64,000 bases of DNA from Williamsia maris (GCF_024171815.1 NZ_JAMTCJ010000003.1:682001-746000), one strand, 5' to 3'; positions 35,919 through 44,561 are shown, numbered from the stretch's first letter. Notes: a model not told the origin generated them from the letters alone. Translations and numbers: made by a program.

Positions 35919-36924
35919 CCACCGCGGTGGTCCCGCGCACCACGAGCTCCGGTTCGAGCACCCGTGCGCCGAAGAAGCCGAATTCCGTCGACTGCACGGG
36001 GTGCGGGTCTGCGGTCTCCAGATGGTCGGCCACACACTCGAACGCCGCACCCGCCAACCCGGCGATGTCCTGCCGAACGGTACTGAGGTCGACGTGCGCC
36101 AACGACGAGAAGCGGCTGTCGTCGTACCCGATCACCGACATCGTCTCCGGCACCCGAACTCCGCTGCGTCGCATGACATCGAGGAAACCGATCGCCATCT
36201 GATCGTTCGCGAGGAAGACCGCCGTCGGCAGGGTTTCCGAATCGAGCAGTGCCCGAGCTGCTTCCGCGCCACCGGTCTCGGTGTAGTCACCGGGGATCCG
36301 GCGGGAGATGTCGCGAAGTCCTGCGGCCGCCATCGTGTCTGCGTATCCCCGTGCGCGCTCGGCCGCACCGGGATGCGTACCGCCATCGACATGGATGATC
36401 GCGCGGTGACCGAGGGTGATGAGATGTTGCACCGCGACATGGGCGCCGTGCCACTCGTCGGTACCGACGGTCGTCGCGGTGCCGGAGGGAAAGCGCTCCC
36501 CGATGACGACGACAGGCACACCGAGACCATCGAGACGGTCGTCCATCTCGGCGCCCACGACGACGACGGCCTCACAGCGCAGTGCGATGAGCTCCTCGGC
36601 GACGATCTGCCGACTCCTGCCTGCGGTGATCGCACCGAGCGCGATCCGGTAATCCGCCCCCGCGGCCGCGGTGTACAACTCCTCGATGAGATCTGCCTCG
36701 AAGGAACTGCGCGGGTTGAACACGACCCCGACCTGGCGGGACCGCCTGCTGCGCAACATACTCGCGGCCGCGTCGGGGCGATATCCGAGGGCTTTCGCGG
36801 TCGCGAGGATCCGATCCCGCGTATCCGCGCCGGCGCCCGCTCCGCCGGAGAGGACCACCGACACGAGCGGCCGGGACACCCCGGCCGCTCGCGCGACGTC
36901 GGCCATCGTCACCCGTGAGGACAT
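35893..36924 (-). CDS. LacI family transcriptional regulator 3, 343 aa
   Basis: The start is ATG 36924, one base after the stop of the upstream isomerase gene, so the pair is translationally coupled. The helix-turn-helix TMADVARAAGVSRPLVSVVL plus GYRPDAAASMLRSRR is followed by a sugar-binding-type effector domain (GVVFNPRSSFEADLIEELY; VFLANDQMAIGFLDVMRRSG; SVIGYDDSRFSSLAHVDLST). It is distantly paralogous to LacI regulator 1 (shared GFLDVMRRSGVRVPE and GFLETLWRAGVPVPE type segments). It likely controls the isomerase and perhaps the ABC importer genes upstream. Confidence 0.9.
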   Translation of the reverse strand: MSSRVTMADVARAAGVSRPLVSVVLSGGAGAGADTRDRILATAKALGYRPDAAASMLRSRRSRQVGVVFNPRSSFEADLIEELYTAAAGADYRIALGAITAGRSRQIVAEELIALRCEAVVVVGAEMDDRLDGLGVPVVVIGERFPSGTATTVGTDEWHGAHVAVQHLITLGHRAIIHVDGGTHPGAAERARGYADTMAAAGLRDISRRIPGDYTETGGAEAARALLDSETLPTAVFLANDQMAIGFLDVMRRSGVRVPETMSVIGYDDSRFSSLAHVDLSTVRQDIAGLAGAAFECVADHLETADPHPVQSTEFGFFGARVLEPELVVRGTTAVVSRERCRG

Positions 36925-36925
36925 G

Positions 36926-37960
36926 TCAGCCCGCGTTGGCCGCGCCGACGGTCGCGGTGTCCCCGGTCGCGATCTTCTCGGCCGACAGCATGGTCTCGGC
37001 CCCCATCTGCAACCCCTCGAACTGCCCCATCTCCACATCCTCGTGTTCCAGGTTGATGGCGATGTCCGGATCCACCTTCTGCAATGCGGCGAGGAAGTCC
37101 GCCCAGTAGGTGGTGTCGTGCCCACGGCCCACGGTCACGAAGTTCCACGGCGCCTCCGCCGGGAAGTTGTTGGCCACGAATCGGCCACCGATGTTGAGGG
37201 CGAACTCACCGGGGCCGGGTGTGACGAACCGGTCGTCGAGCATGCCGTTGAGGCGGCAGTTCTCCTCGTTGATGCGAACGTCTTTCGCAGCAGCGACGAA
37301 AACGCGGTCACCCAGGTACTCGATACCGGCGATGGGCTCCATGCCCTGCCAGAACAGATGACTGGGGTCCATCTCCGCGCCGATGTGTGTGCCGCCGGTG
37401 CGCTCGATGAGGCGGACCAGAGTCGCCGGGTTGAACACGACGTTGTGGGGGTGCAGCTCGAGGGCAACGCGGACGCCCGCGTTGGCGGCGCGCTGCTCGA
37501 TGTCGGTCCAGTACGGGACCGTCACCTCATCCCATTGGTAGGCGAGCATCTCGGTGGACGCGGAATTCCACGGCTCCACCACCCATGCCGGCAGCGCAGA
37601 CCCGCGATCGGCGCCCGGCTGCCCGGACATCGTGATGACGTCTCGGACGCCGAGCAGTCCTGCGAGCTCGATCGTGCGGTGCAGGTCGCGCGAGTGCTTG
37701 CTGCTGACCGCCACATCGGGGTGCAGCGGGTTGCCGTTGACGTTCAGCGCCGTCAACTCGAGGCCGGCGTCGGCGATTCGAGCGAGGTACTCGCGGCGTG
37801 CTGTCGCGTTCTGCAGCAGCGAGTCGACGTGAATGTGCGGGGCGTCGATGAAGCCGCCGGAGTTGACCTCGATGCTGGTCAGTCCCAGCTCCGCGATGGT
37901 CGCGAGCGCCTCGTCGAGGGTCTTGTCGTGCAGGCATGCCGTGTAGACGCCGAGTTTCAT
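36926..37960 (-). CDS. Sugar-phosphate-isomerase-like TIM-barrel protein, 344 aa
   Basis: The start is ATG 37960 (MKLGVYTACLHDKTLDEAL). It is an AP_endonuc_2 barrel of a different subtype from the IolE-like genes. Candidate metal ligands lie in ALELHPHNVVFNP, GAEMDPSHLFWQG and INLEHEDVEM. Relatives pair with Gfo/Idh oxidoreductases in keto-sugar degradation, where they epimerise, hydrate or eliminate from 3-keto intermediates. The reaction here is unknown. It lies 142 bp downstream of the ABC ATPase gene with a hairpin and a LacI-like operator between, so it may have its own promoter. Confidence 0.85.
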   Translation of the reverse strand: MKLGVYTACLHDKTLDEALATIAELGLTSIEVNSGGFIDAPHIHVDSLLQNATARREYLARIADAGLELTALNVNGNPLHPDVAVSSKHSRDLHRTIELAGLLGVRDVITMSGQPGADRGSALPAWVVEPWNSASTEMLAYQWDEVTVPYWTDIEQRAANAGVRVALELHPHNVVFNPATLVRLIERTGGTHIGAEMDPSHLFWQGMEPIAGIEYLGDRVFVAAAKDVRINEENCRLNGMLDDRFVTPGPGEFALNIGGRFVANNFPAEAPWNFVTVGRGHDTTYWADFLAALQKVDPDIAINLEHEDVEMGQFEGLQMGAETMLSAEKIATGDTATVGAANAG

Positions 37961-38029
37961 TGTGCTGGTTTCCTTCCGGGGATGTTGTGATGTCGGACTT
38001 CGGGTGTGGGTGCCGGGATCGAGAACTAC

Positions 38030-38042
38030 TTACACGTGTCAA
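38030..38042. promoter_or_regulatory. LacI-like operator upstream of the isomerase and LacI 3 genes
   Basis: TTACACGTGTCAA has the 8-bp palindromic core ACACGTGT centred on CG. On the minus strand its left part reads TTGACA, so the operator would cover a -35 element. It lies about 70 bp before the isomerase start. Confidence 0.5.
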
Positions 38043-38054
38043 TTCCCGAGCCGA

Positions 38055-38087
38055 GAACGGGTGGGGCCACGCGGACCCCACCCGTTC
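38055..38087 (-). terminator. Hairpin after the ABC ATPase gene
   Basis: GAACGGGTGGGG (38055-38066) pairs with CCCCACCCGTTC (38076-38087), a perfect 12-bp stem with a 9-nt loop, 16 bp after the ATPase stop codon on the minus strand. There is no T-run; partial termination or RNA stabilisation is likely. Confidence 0.6.
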
Positions 38088-38102
38088 CGGCGAAGAGCAG
38101 GA

Positions 38103-38921
38103 CTATTTGCCGCGACGGAGCTCGTGGTTCAGGGTCTCGAGCTCGTCACCGCCTGCCATCTGCTGCGTCAGCTCGTCGAGACTGATCTCGTCGTAGGTGC
38201 AGTCGAGCTTCTGGCGTCCGCGATTGAGCAGTACGAAGTGATCTCCCACGAGGTGCGCGTGATGCGGGTTGTGTGTGATGAACACGACGCCGAAACCCTG
38301 CGCCTTGGCCGCGGAGATGTAGCGCAGCACCATGCCGGACTGCTTCACACCCAGTGCGGCCGTGGGCTCGTCGAGGATGAGCACGCGGGCACCGAAGAAG
38401 ATCGCCCGCGCGATCGCGACACACTGCCGCTGACCGCCCGACAGCGAGCTGATCGGCGCATCCACGTCGGGCAGGTCGATGCCCATCTTGAACAGTTCCT
38501 CTTTGGTGGTGGCGCGCATCGACTTGGTGTCCAGGGCACGCAACGGTCCCTTGCGCAGCTCCTGGCCGAGGAAGAAGTTGCGCCACACCGGCATCAGACC
38601 GACGACGGCCAGATCCTGGTAGACGGTCGCGATGCCCTTGGCGAGCGCGTCCTTCGGCGATCCGAAGGTGCATTCCTCGCCGTCGACGAGCAACTGGCCC
38701 TCCGACTGCTGGTGCAGGCCGGCCATGATCTTGATCAACGTGGACTTGCCCGCGCCGTTGTCGCCGAGCACGCCGCAGACCTCGCCCGCACCCACGCGGA
38801 GGTTGATGTCCTTGAGCGCGATGATGTTTCCATAGCTCTTGCCGACGCCCTTGAGCTCGATGAGCGGTACGTTGCCGCCCGGCTTGGGGCTCTCCACCGG
38901 AGCTTCGATAGCTGTACTCAT
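38103..38921 (-). CDS. Sugar ABC transporter ATP-binding protein, single-domain (FrcA-like), 272 aa
   Basis: The start is ATG 38921. It has one nucleotide-binding domain: Walker A GDNGAGKST, Q-loop VYQDLAVVGLMPVWRNFFLG, signature LSGGQRQCVAIARAI, Walker B VLILDEPTAALG and switch THNPHHAHLVGD. Ribose- and inositol-type importers usually have two fused ATPase domains (about 500 aa). This single-domain form resembles the fructose/FrcA branch and should act as a homodimer with the adjacent permease. It is the third gene of the operon binding protein, permease, ATPase. Confidence 0.92.
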   Translation of the reverse strand: MSTAIEAPVESPKPGGNVPLIELKGVGKSYGNIIALKDINLRVGAGEVCGVLGDNGAGKSTLIKIMAGLHQQSEGQLLVDGEECTFGSPKDALAKGIATVYQDLAVVGLMPVWRNFFLGQELRKGPLRALDTKSMRATTKEELFKMGIDLPDVDAPISSLSGGQRQCVAIARAIFFGARVLILDEPTAALGVKQSGMVLRYISAAKAQGFGVVFITHNPHHAHLVGDHFVLLNRGRQKLDCTYDEISLDELTQQMAGGDELETLNHELRRGK

Positions 38922-38956
38922 GTCGTGTGACCTGTCTGTAGAAATCGGTTCGGCGC

Positions 38957-40009
38957 TCATCGCTTGGCGGCGAAGCTGCGGAAGCTGTTGTTGGCGACCA
39001 CCGCGAACAGGAGCATGGCGCCGAGGAAGAACTTGAACCAGTCGGGGTTCCAGCCGGCGTAGACGATGCCCTGGTTGGTCATGCCGAAGATGAACGCACC
39101 GACGGCCGCGCCGATCGCGGTGCCGTAACCACCGGTGAGCAGGGTGCCACCGATGACCGCGGCGATGATGTAGAGGAACTCGTTGCCGACGCCCTGTCCG
39201 GACTGCACCGTGTTGAACGCGAAGAGCAGGTGCATGCCGAGGAACCACGCCGAGAAGCCGACGTACATGAACAGCCCGATCTTGACCTTGGTGACCGGGA
39301 CACCGACCGCGCGAGCCGAGTCCTGGTTGCCACCGACGGCGAAGATCCAGTTACCGATGCGGGTCTTCATCAACACGAAGCTGGCGATCGCGGTGAACAG
39401 CAGCCACCAGAAGATGGTGATGCGGACCGATACGCCGCCGATCTCGTACGTCGACGCGAAGACCTTCTGGGCGGAGGTGAATCCCTGGATGTCGGAGATG
39501 TCCGGGGTGGCGACCTGACCGGTGATCAACTTGGTCACCGCGAGGTTGATGCCGGTGATCATCAAGAACGTCGACAACGTGATGAGGAACGACGGGATCT
39601 TGGTCTTCATGACGAGGTAGCCGTTGAGGAATCCGACGGCCAGCGCGAGAGCCAGCGACAGCACGCATGCGACCCACACGTTCAGGTTCAGTTGGAACGC
39701 GAGCAGGGACGCGGCGATCGAACTGAACGTCACCGCGACGCCGGTCGAGAGATCGAACTCGCCGCCGATCATCAGCAGCGAGACCGCGCACGCCATGATC
39801 CCGATGGTCGAGGAGGCGTAGAGGGTGGTGGCGAACGCCTCCGGGGTCCGGAACGGCGGCGCGACAATGCAGAAGAAGACGAAGATGACGACGGCGCCGA
39901 TCAGCGCACCCACCTCCGGTCGTACCAGGGTTCGCTGCCAGACCTTCTGCTTGCGCACCCGTTCGTCGGTCACGATCGGACCGGTTCCCTTGGTGATCGA
40001 TGTACTCAT
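38957..40009 (-). CDS. Sugar ABC transporter permease (RbsC/FrcC-like), 350 aa
   Basis: The start is ATG 40009. About ten membrane helices of the BPD_transp_2 family are visible, with LLMIGGEFDLSTGVAV (a conserved GGxDLS motif), GFLNGYLVMKTKIPSFLITL, VGGNQDSARAVGVPVTKVKI (the cytoplasmic coupling region) and AAVIGGTLLTGGYGTAIGA. It forms the membrane channel for the importer with the ATPase 35 bp downstream. The substrate is probably inositol or a related sugar, inferred from the shared IolR-type operator in front of this operon. Confidence 0.93.
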   Translation of the reverse strand: MSTSITKGTGPIVTDERVRKQKVWQRTLVRPEVGALIGAVVIFVFFCIVAPPFRTPEAFATTLYASSTIGIMACAVSLLMIGGEFDLSTGVAVTFSSIAASLLAFQLNLNVWVACVLSLALALAVGFLNGYLVMKTKIPSFLITLSTFLMITGINLAVTKLITGQVATPDISDIQGFTSAQKVFASTYEIGGVSVRITIFWWLLFTAIASFVLMKTRIGNWIFAVGGNQDSARAVGVPVTKVKIGLFMYVGFSAWFLGMHLLFAFNTVQSGQGVGNEFLYIIAAVIGGTLLTGGYGTAIGAAVGAFIFGMTNQGIVYAGWNPDWFKFFLGAMLLFAVVANNSFRSFAAKR

Positions 40010-40109
40010 GACTGTTCTCTCTTTGTTCTTCGGGCCAGCGTGTGCGTCGGTGTTCGACGACTGGAATCCGATGCCCGGGAGGAAAAGCCGCTCCCGGGCA
40101 TCGGATGTA

Positions 40110-41120
40110 TCAGCGTGTGCCGCGCTTTGCGTACTCGGCGACGGCGGCGATGTTGGACTTGTCGATGAAGGACGGACCGGTGAGCGTCGACTGCCCACCA
40201 CCGATCACGTTCTTGTTGGACAGATCGAGCCACAGCGCATCCACCGCGAGGTAGCCCTGCAGATACGGCTGCTGATCGACGGCCCACTCGACCGACCCGT
40301 TCTGGATCGCTCCGACCAACTCGGAGTTGGTGTCGAACGTGGCGACCTTCGCCTTCGAGTTGGCCGCAGACAGCGACTTCACCGCGGTGAGCGCGATGGG
40401 CGCACCGAGGGTGATGATCGCGTCGACCGAGGGATCCTGCTGCAGCTTGGCCGTGATCGACGACTCCACCGACGGCAGATCGGTGCCGGTGACGTTCAGG
40501 TTCTCGACCGAACCTGTGGTCAGCCCCTCCTTGACGCCTGCACAGCGATCCTCCAGGGCGACCGAACCCTGCTCCTGGACAACGCAGATGACATTCTTCG
40601 CGCCCTCGGAGGCGAGTCGCTTGCCGGCCGCGACGCCCGACACCTTCTCGTCCTGGCCGAAGTAGCTCAACGCACCCGTGGCCTTCCAGTTGTTGATTCC
40701 CGCGTTGAACACGGTGGTCGGGATGCCGGCCTTGACGGCCTGCGTGATGGCCGGGGTCATCGCGTCGGCAAAGGACATCGTGACCGCGAGTCCGTCGACC
40801 TTCGAGTCGATGGCGGACTGCACGAGCGTCGCCTGGGCCGGACCGGAGTTCTGCGACGAGTACTGCAGCTTGACGTTGTCCTTGTCGGCAGCAGCCTGCG
40901 CACCCTTCCGGATGAGATCCCAGAAGGTGTCTCCGGGCGGACCGTGGGTGACCATCGCGATGGTGTAGCTCTTGGCGGTGGCGTCGGTCTGCGTGGCCTT
41001 CTTGCCGCCGGTGCTCGAGCACCCTGCCAGCGTCAGAACGACGGCCGCCACTGCAGCTGTCCCCACGACCGTTCTCTTCCACATCACGGGCGTCGTCGCC
41101 CGGTGAGCTGTGGTTTTCAT
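40110..41120 (-). CDS. Sugar-binding lipoprotein of the ABC importer, 336 aa
   Basis: The start is ATG 41120 with GGAAGGA six or seven bases upstream. The signal peptide ends in the lipobox LTLAGC, with Cys34 the lipidated residue. The mature protein is a type-I periplasmic-binding fold (Peripla_BP_4): IAMVTHGPPGDTFWDLIRKG, KVDGLAVTMSFADAMTPAI, AGIPTTVFNAGINNW and GTDLPSVESSITAKLQQDPS. It captures the sugar or polyol at the outer membrane face and delivers it to the permease. It is the first gene of the importer operon, behind a TTGACA promoter and an IolR-type operator. Confidence 0.93.
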   Translation of the reverse strand: MKTTAHRATTPVMWKRTVVGTAAVAAVVLTLAGCSSTGGKKATQTDATAKSYTIAMVTHGPPGDTFWDLIRKGAQAAADKDNVKLQYSSQNSGPAQATLVQSAIDSKVDGLAVTMSFADAMTPAITQAVKAGIPTTVFNAGINNWKATGALSYFGQDEKVSGVAAGKRLASEGAKNVICVVQEQGSVALEDRCAGVKEGLTTGSVENLNVTGTDLPSVESSITAKLQQDPSVDAIITLGAPIALTAVKSLSAANSKAKVATFDTNSELVGAIQNGSVEWAVDQQPYLQGYLAVDALWLDLSNKNVIGGGQSTLTGPSFIDKSNIAAVAEYAKRGTR

Positions 41121-41176
41121 ACGTGTGTCCTTCCGGATCCCCTGATTGAGAGCTAGATCACTCTCGTGGAGATGAT

Positions 41177-41204
41177 GTAATACCCAACACAGCATTGTTG
41201 TCAA
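41177..41204 (-). promoter_or_regulatory. SigA-type promoter of the ABC importer operon
   Basis: On the minus strand, TTGACA (41204-41199), 16 bp, then TATTAC (41182-41177) form a strong housekeeping promoter. It is about 57 bp upstream of the binding-protein start. Confidence 0.75.
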
Positions 41205-41209
41205 TACTT

Positions 41210-41219
41210 TGTCATGACA
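41210..41219. promoter_or_regulatory. IolR-type operator at the ABC importer promoter
   Basis: TGTCATGACA is a perfect 10-bp palindrome. It ends 5 bp before the TTGACA -35 on the minus strand, the same arrangement as at iolC. It fits the motif KGWCHTRACA that I recall for Corynebacterium glutamicum IolR. Confidence 0.75.
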
Positions 41220-41260
41220 TACGCACAAATTAGGGATTCGATGCAAGGGTTTGTCCGACG

Positions 41261-42664
41261 TCAACACCGGGCAGTGACATGCGCGGCCGCCGCCTGCGGT
41301 AGCCGCGCGGCTCCGACGCCGCACACGGCCAGCAGCGCCGCGAGCAGGACATAGGCCGCGCCGAATTCGCCGGCTGGGAACGGCAGCAGGTGCTCGATGC
41401 CCGAGCCGACCGACAGCGCGACCACCGCGATCCCGACACCGACGCCCGCGAACAACTCCTGCGCGGAGGCGTGCAGGGTGTTGGCGTCGACCAGATCCGA
41501 GTCGTTCACATCGGCGAACGCCAAGGTGTTGTAGGCGGTGAAACCGATCGATCGCAGTGCACCGCTCACGACGAGCACCGCGGCGGTCATCCACCAGGGC
41601 GTGTCAGGGCCGACCGCCGCGACCACGCCGAGCACCGCGACCGATGCGCCGATGGTGCACAGCAGCAGTCGTCGGATACCCATCACCCGCATCAGCGGAG
41701 TGGTCACCGGCTTGACCAGCACATTGCCGGCGAACAGCGCCGTCACGGCGGCGCCGGCCTCGGTGGGGGACCACCCGAATCGCAACTGGAACATCAGCGG
41801 CAGCAGGAACGGCACGGCGGAGATCACCGCTCGATAGCAGGACCCGAACGTCAGGACGGAGGTGAACGTCGGGACACGCAGGACCCCGAGACCGAGGAGC
41901 GGGGCCGACGAGGCGCTCAGGTGCCGCCATGCGGCCACCACGCCCACCGCACAGGTCAGCGCCGACGGGGCCAGGACAGTCCAGGAGACGCTGCCGACCC
42001 GTACCGCGTCCAGCGCGACCATCCCGGCCGTCACGGACACCACCACCAGCGCGGCACCGACCACATCGAGCGGGCGCGGGGTGGTCGGCCGAACGGAGCG
42101 GGGCATGAGCCGGATGCCGACCAGCAGACCGATCACGCCGATCGGGACGTTGATCGCGAAGATCCATCGCCAGCCCGCCTGCGACGTGATGAGACCACCG
42201 AGCAGCGGCGCCACCACCGGCGCGACGAGCGCGGGCCAGGTGAGCCACGCGATGGCGCGTACCAGCCCCGGCTTGCCGACCGCACGCAACACCACCAGCC
42301 GGCCGACCGGGACCATCAGGGCTCCACCGACGCCCTGCAGGACACGCATGCCCACCAACATCGGCAGCGACACACTCAGCGCGCAGCCGATCGAGGACGC
42401 AGCGAAAAGTGCTATCGCGCAGAGATACACCGGTCTCGCCGTGAACCGGTCCACCACCCAGCCGCTGACCGGGATCACCACCGCGACGGTGATCAGATAG
42501 GCGGAGATCGCGATTCCCACGTCGAACGTGGACACCGCGAGATCGCGGGCGATCGCGGGGAGTGCGGTGACGAGGACGGTGCCGTCGAGGATCTCCATGA
42601 ACAGCGTCGCGGCGACGAGGAGCGCGACACCGCGGGGGAACTCCGGCCGATCAGCGGCTGACAA
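41261..42664 (-). CDS. MFS transporter (DHA2/EmrB-like), 467 aa
   Basis: The only candidate start near the family N-terminus is TTG 42664, which overlaps the 3' end of the GntR gene by 14 nt and lacks a clear ribosome site, so translation is probably coupled. About 13-14 helices are visible, with DRFTARPVYL (loop 2-3 motif), GMRVLQGVGGALMVPVGRLV (motif C region) and WRWIFAINVPIG. These are DHA2 drug/proton antiporter signatures rather than those of sugar/inositol symporters. Yet it is in one operon with iolR. It may export an intermediate or toxic analogue, or take up substrate. Confidence 0.85.
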   Translation of the reverse strand: MSAADRPEFPRGVALLVAATLFMEILDGTVLVTALPAIARDLAVSTFDVGIAISAYLITVAVVIPVSGWVVDRFTARPVYLCAIALFAASSIGCALSVSLPMLVGMRVLQGVGGALMVPVGRLVVLRAVGKPGLVRAIAWLTWPALVAPVVAPLLGGLITSQAGWRWIFAINVPIGVIGLLVGIRLMPRSVRPTTPRPLDVVGAALVVVSVTAGMVALDAVRVGSVSWTVLAPSALTCAVGVVAAWRHLSASSAPLLGLGVLRVPTFTSVLTFGSCYRAVISAVPFLLPLMFQLRFGWSPTEAGAAVTALFAGNVLVKPVTTPLMRVMGIRRLLLCTIGASVAVLGVVAAVGPDTPWWMTAAVLVVSGALRSIGFTAYNTLAFADVNDSDLVDANTLHASAQELFAGVGVGIAVVALSVGSGIEHLLPFPAGEFGAAYVLLAALLAVCGVGAARLPQAAAAHVTARC

Positions 42665-43388
42665 CAGTCGTTTCGAAGAAGTAGTGATCGGCGAGATAGA
42701 CGTGCCTGCCGATCTCGACGACCTTGCCCGAGTCGTCGAATGCGGTGCGCTGCATGGTCAGCAGCGCAGCTCCGGTGTCGACACCGAGGATCTCGGCCTC
42801 GCCGGGGTCGGCACCCTTCGCACCGATCCGCTGACGCGCGAGCCGGATGTGCACTCCCCTGCTGCGCAGACCCCGATAGAGGCCGTCGGCCTCGAGTTCT
42901 CCAGGAGGCGGGGATATCTCGGCGGGAAGATGATTGATCATCACCGCGAGGGGTTCACCGTTCGAGCGCCGTAACCGCTTGATGGAGACGGCCTCGACCC
43001 CGACCTCGAGCTGCAGCTCGTCGCGTAGATCGTGATCAGGGATGTGCACGCGGTATTCGAGCAGTTGGGTGGTGGGGTGCAGACCGGCACCGGTGAGGTC
43101 GTCGAACAGACTGGTCAGCTCCACCGATCGATGTACCGGGTTCTGGACGACCTGCGTGCCGACACCGCGTTTGCGGACCAGGACGCCCTTGTCCACGAGT
43201 TCCTGGATGGCCTGCCGGATGGTCGGACGTGACAAACCGAGCCGCTTGGCGAGGTCGAGCTCGTTCTCGAGCCGATCGCCCGGCGTCAACTCACCGCCGA
43301 CGATCGCACTCTCGATTGCCTGCGCGAGCTGGTGATACAGCGGAATCGGAGTCGATCTGTCGAGCTGGATCGCCAGCTGGGTTATCAC
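42651..43388 (-). CDS. iolR: GntR/HutC-family regulator, likely IolR, 245 aa
   Basis: The start is GTG 43388. The winged helix-turn-helix is PLYHQLAQAIESAIVGGELT, then RLGLSRPTIRQAIQELVDKG (about 17-75). A UTRA effector domain follows (YLADHYFFETTVVS at the end; IKRLRRSNGEPLAVMINHLP). It is divergent from iolC with a TGTCCTGACA operator between, the same arrangement as GntR-type IolR in Corynebacterium glutamicum. It should repress inositol catabolism until an inositol-derived ligand binds. The operator recurs at the importer and the IolW-like gene. Confidence 0.88.
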   Translation of the reverse strand: MITQLAIQLDRSTPIPLYHQLAQAIESAIVGGELTPGDRLENELDLAKRLGLSRPTIRQAIQELVDKGVLVRKRGVGTQVVQNPVHRSVELTSLFDDLTGAGLHPTTQLLEYRVHIPDHDLRDELQLEVGVEAVSIKRLRRSNGEPLAVMINHLPAEISPPPGELEADGLYRGLRSRGVHIRLARQRIGAKGADPGEAEILGVDTGAALLTMQRTAFDDSGKVVEIGRHVYLADHYFFETTVVSR

Positions 43389-43426
43389 AACGTGAACTGT
43401 ATCACTCGTCGCGTTTCAAGTCGTAA

Positions 43427-43436
43427 TGTCCTGACA
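43427..43436. promoter_or_regulatory. IolR-type operator between iolR and iolC
   Basis: TGTCCTGACA ends 5 bp before TTGACA (43442-43447), the -35 of the plus-strand iol operon (a weak -10 CACAGT at 43466-43471). The same box could also block the divergent iolR gene. Confidence 0.78.
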
Positions 43437-43535
43437 AATGCTTGACAACCCTGTGTGAACTACCGCACAGTGACTCCACGACAGTCACCTGACGGTCTCG
43501 TCCTGTTTCGCGTAACCGATGTTCGGAGTATCCCC

Positions 43536-44561
43536 GTGACCCACAGCTCGACCGCTCCCGGAGACCAGGTGGCCGCCGACGCTCCATTCGACGTCCTGGC
43601 CATCGGACGGTGTGGCGTCGACGTGTACCCGCACCAGATCGGTGTCGGACTGGCCGAGGTCTCGACATTCGGCAAGTTCCTGGGCGGGAGCGCCGCCAAC
43701 GTCACGGTGGCCGCCGCCCGGCTGGGAAGGCGCAGCGCCCTGATCTCCGGGGTCGGCGACGATCCGTTCGGCGGTTTCGTCCGAGCAGAGCTGGCCCGTC
43801 TCGGGGTGGACAACCGCTACATCGGCACCGACCAGCAATTTCCCACCCCGGTGACGTTCTGTGAGATCTTCCCGCCCGATGACTTCCCGCTCTACTTCTA
43901 TCGCCGTCCCAGCGCGCCGGACATGCAGGTGCGCGCGGAGCAGATCGACACCGCCGCCGTCGCCGCCGCGCACCTCTACTGGTCCACCGTCACCGGCTTG
44001 TCCGAGGAGCCCTCGCGCGCGGCACATTTCGCGGCGTGGGAAGCACGCGGACGCACTCGGTTGACCGTTCTCGACCTCGACTACCGACCGATGTTCTGGG
44101 AGTCCGGCTCGGCTGCCACCGCACAGGTGCAGCGAGCGTTGTCGCAGGTGACCGTTGCCGTGGGCAACCGGGAGGAGTGCGAGATCGCCGTCGGCGAGAC
44201 CGATCCCCACCGGGCGGCCGACGCGCTGCTCGACATGGGGCTCGACCTCGCCGTCGTCAAACAGGGCCCCCGCGGAGTGCTCGGGAAGACCCGTCACGAA
44301 TCGGTGGAGGTCGCCCCCAACCGCATCGACGTCATCAACGGACTCGGCGCCGGCGACAGCTTCGGCGGCAGCCTGTGTCACGGACTGCTCGCCGGGTGGC
44401 CGTTGGAGAAGATCCTGCGCCACGCCAACGCCGCGGGTGCGATCGTCGCCGGCCGACTCGAATGTTCCACCGCCATGCCCACCGCGGACGAGGTCGCAGC
44501 CCTGGCCGATGCGGCGCGCACGCCGTCGTCTGCCGACACCGAGGAGAAGATCAATGTCTGA
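43536..44561 (+). CDS. iolC: 5-dehydro-2-deoxygluconokinase, 341 aa
   Basis: The start is GTG 43536 with CGGAG at eight bases; the frame is open to 43455 but without a ribosome site. It is a PfkB-family kinase: GRCGVDVYPHQIGVGLAEV and FGKFLGGSAANVTVAAARLG at the N-terminus, with the signature GLGAGDSFGGSLCHGLLAG and its catalytic Asp. It phosphorylates 2-deoxy-5-keto-gluconate at O6 with ATP, the fifth step of inositol catabolism. It is the first gene of the operon and overlaps the aldolase start by 8 nt. Confidence 0.93.
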   Translation: MTHSSTAPGDQVAADAPFDVLAIGRCGVDVYPHQIGVGLAEVSTFGKFLGGSAANVTVAAARLGRRSALISGVGDDPFGGFVRAELARLGVDNRYIGTDQQFPTPVTFCEIFPPDDFPLYFYRRPSAPDMQVRAEQIDTAAVAAAHLYWSTVTGLSEEPSRAAHFAAWEARGRTRLTVLDLDYRPMFWESGSAATAQVQRALSQVTVAVGNREECEIAVGETDPHRAADALLDMGLDLAVVKQGPRGVLGKTRHESVEVAPNRIDVINGLGAGDSFGGSLCHGLLAGWPLEKILRHANAAGAIVAGRLECSTAMPTADEVAALADAARTPSSADTEEKINV

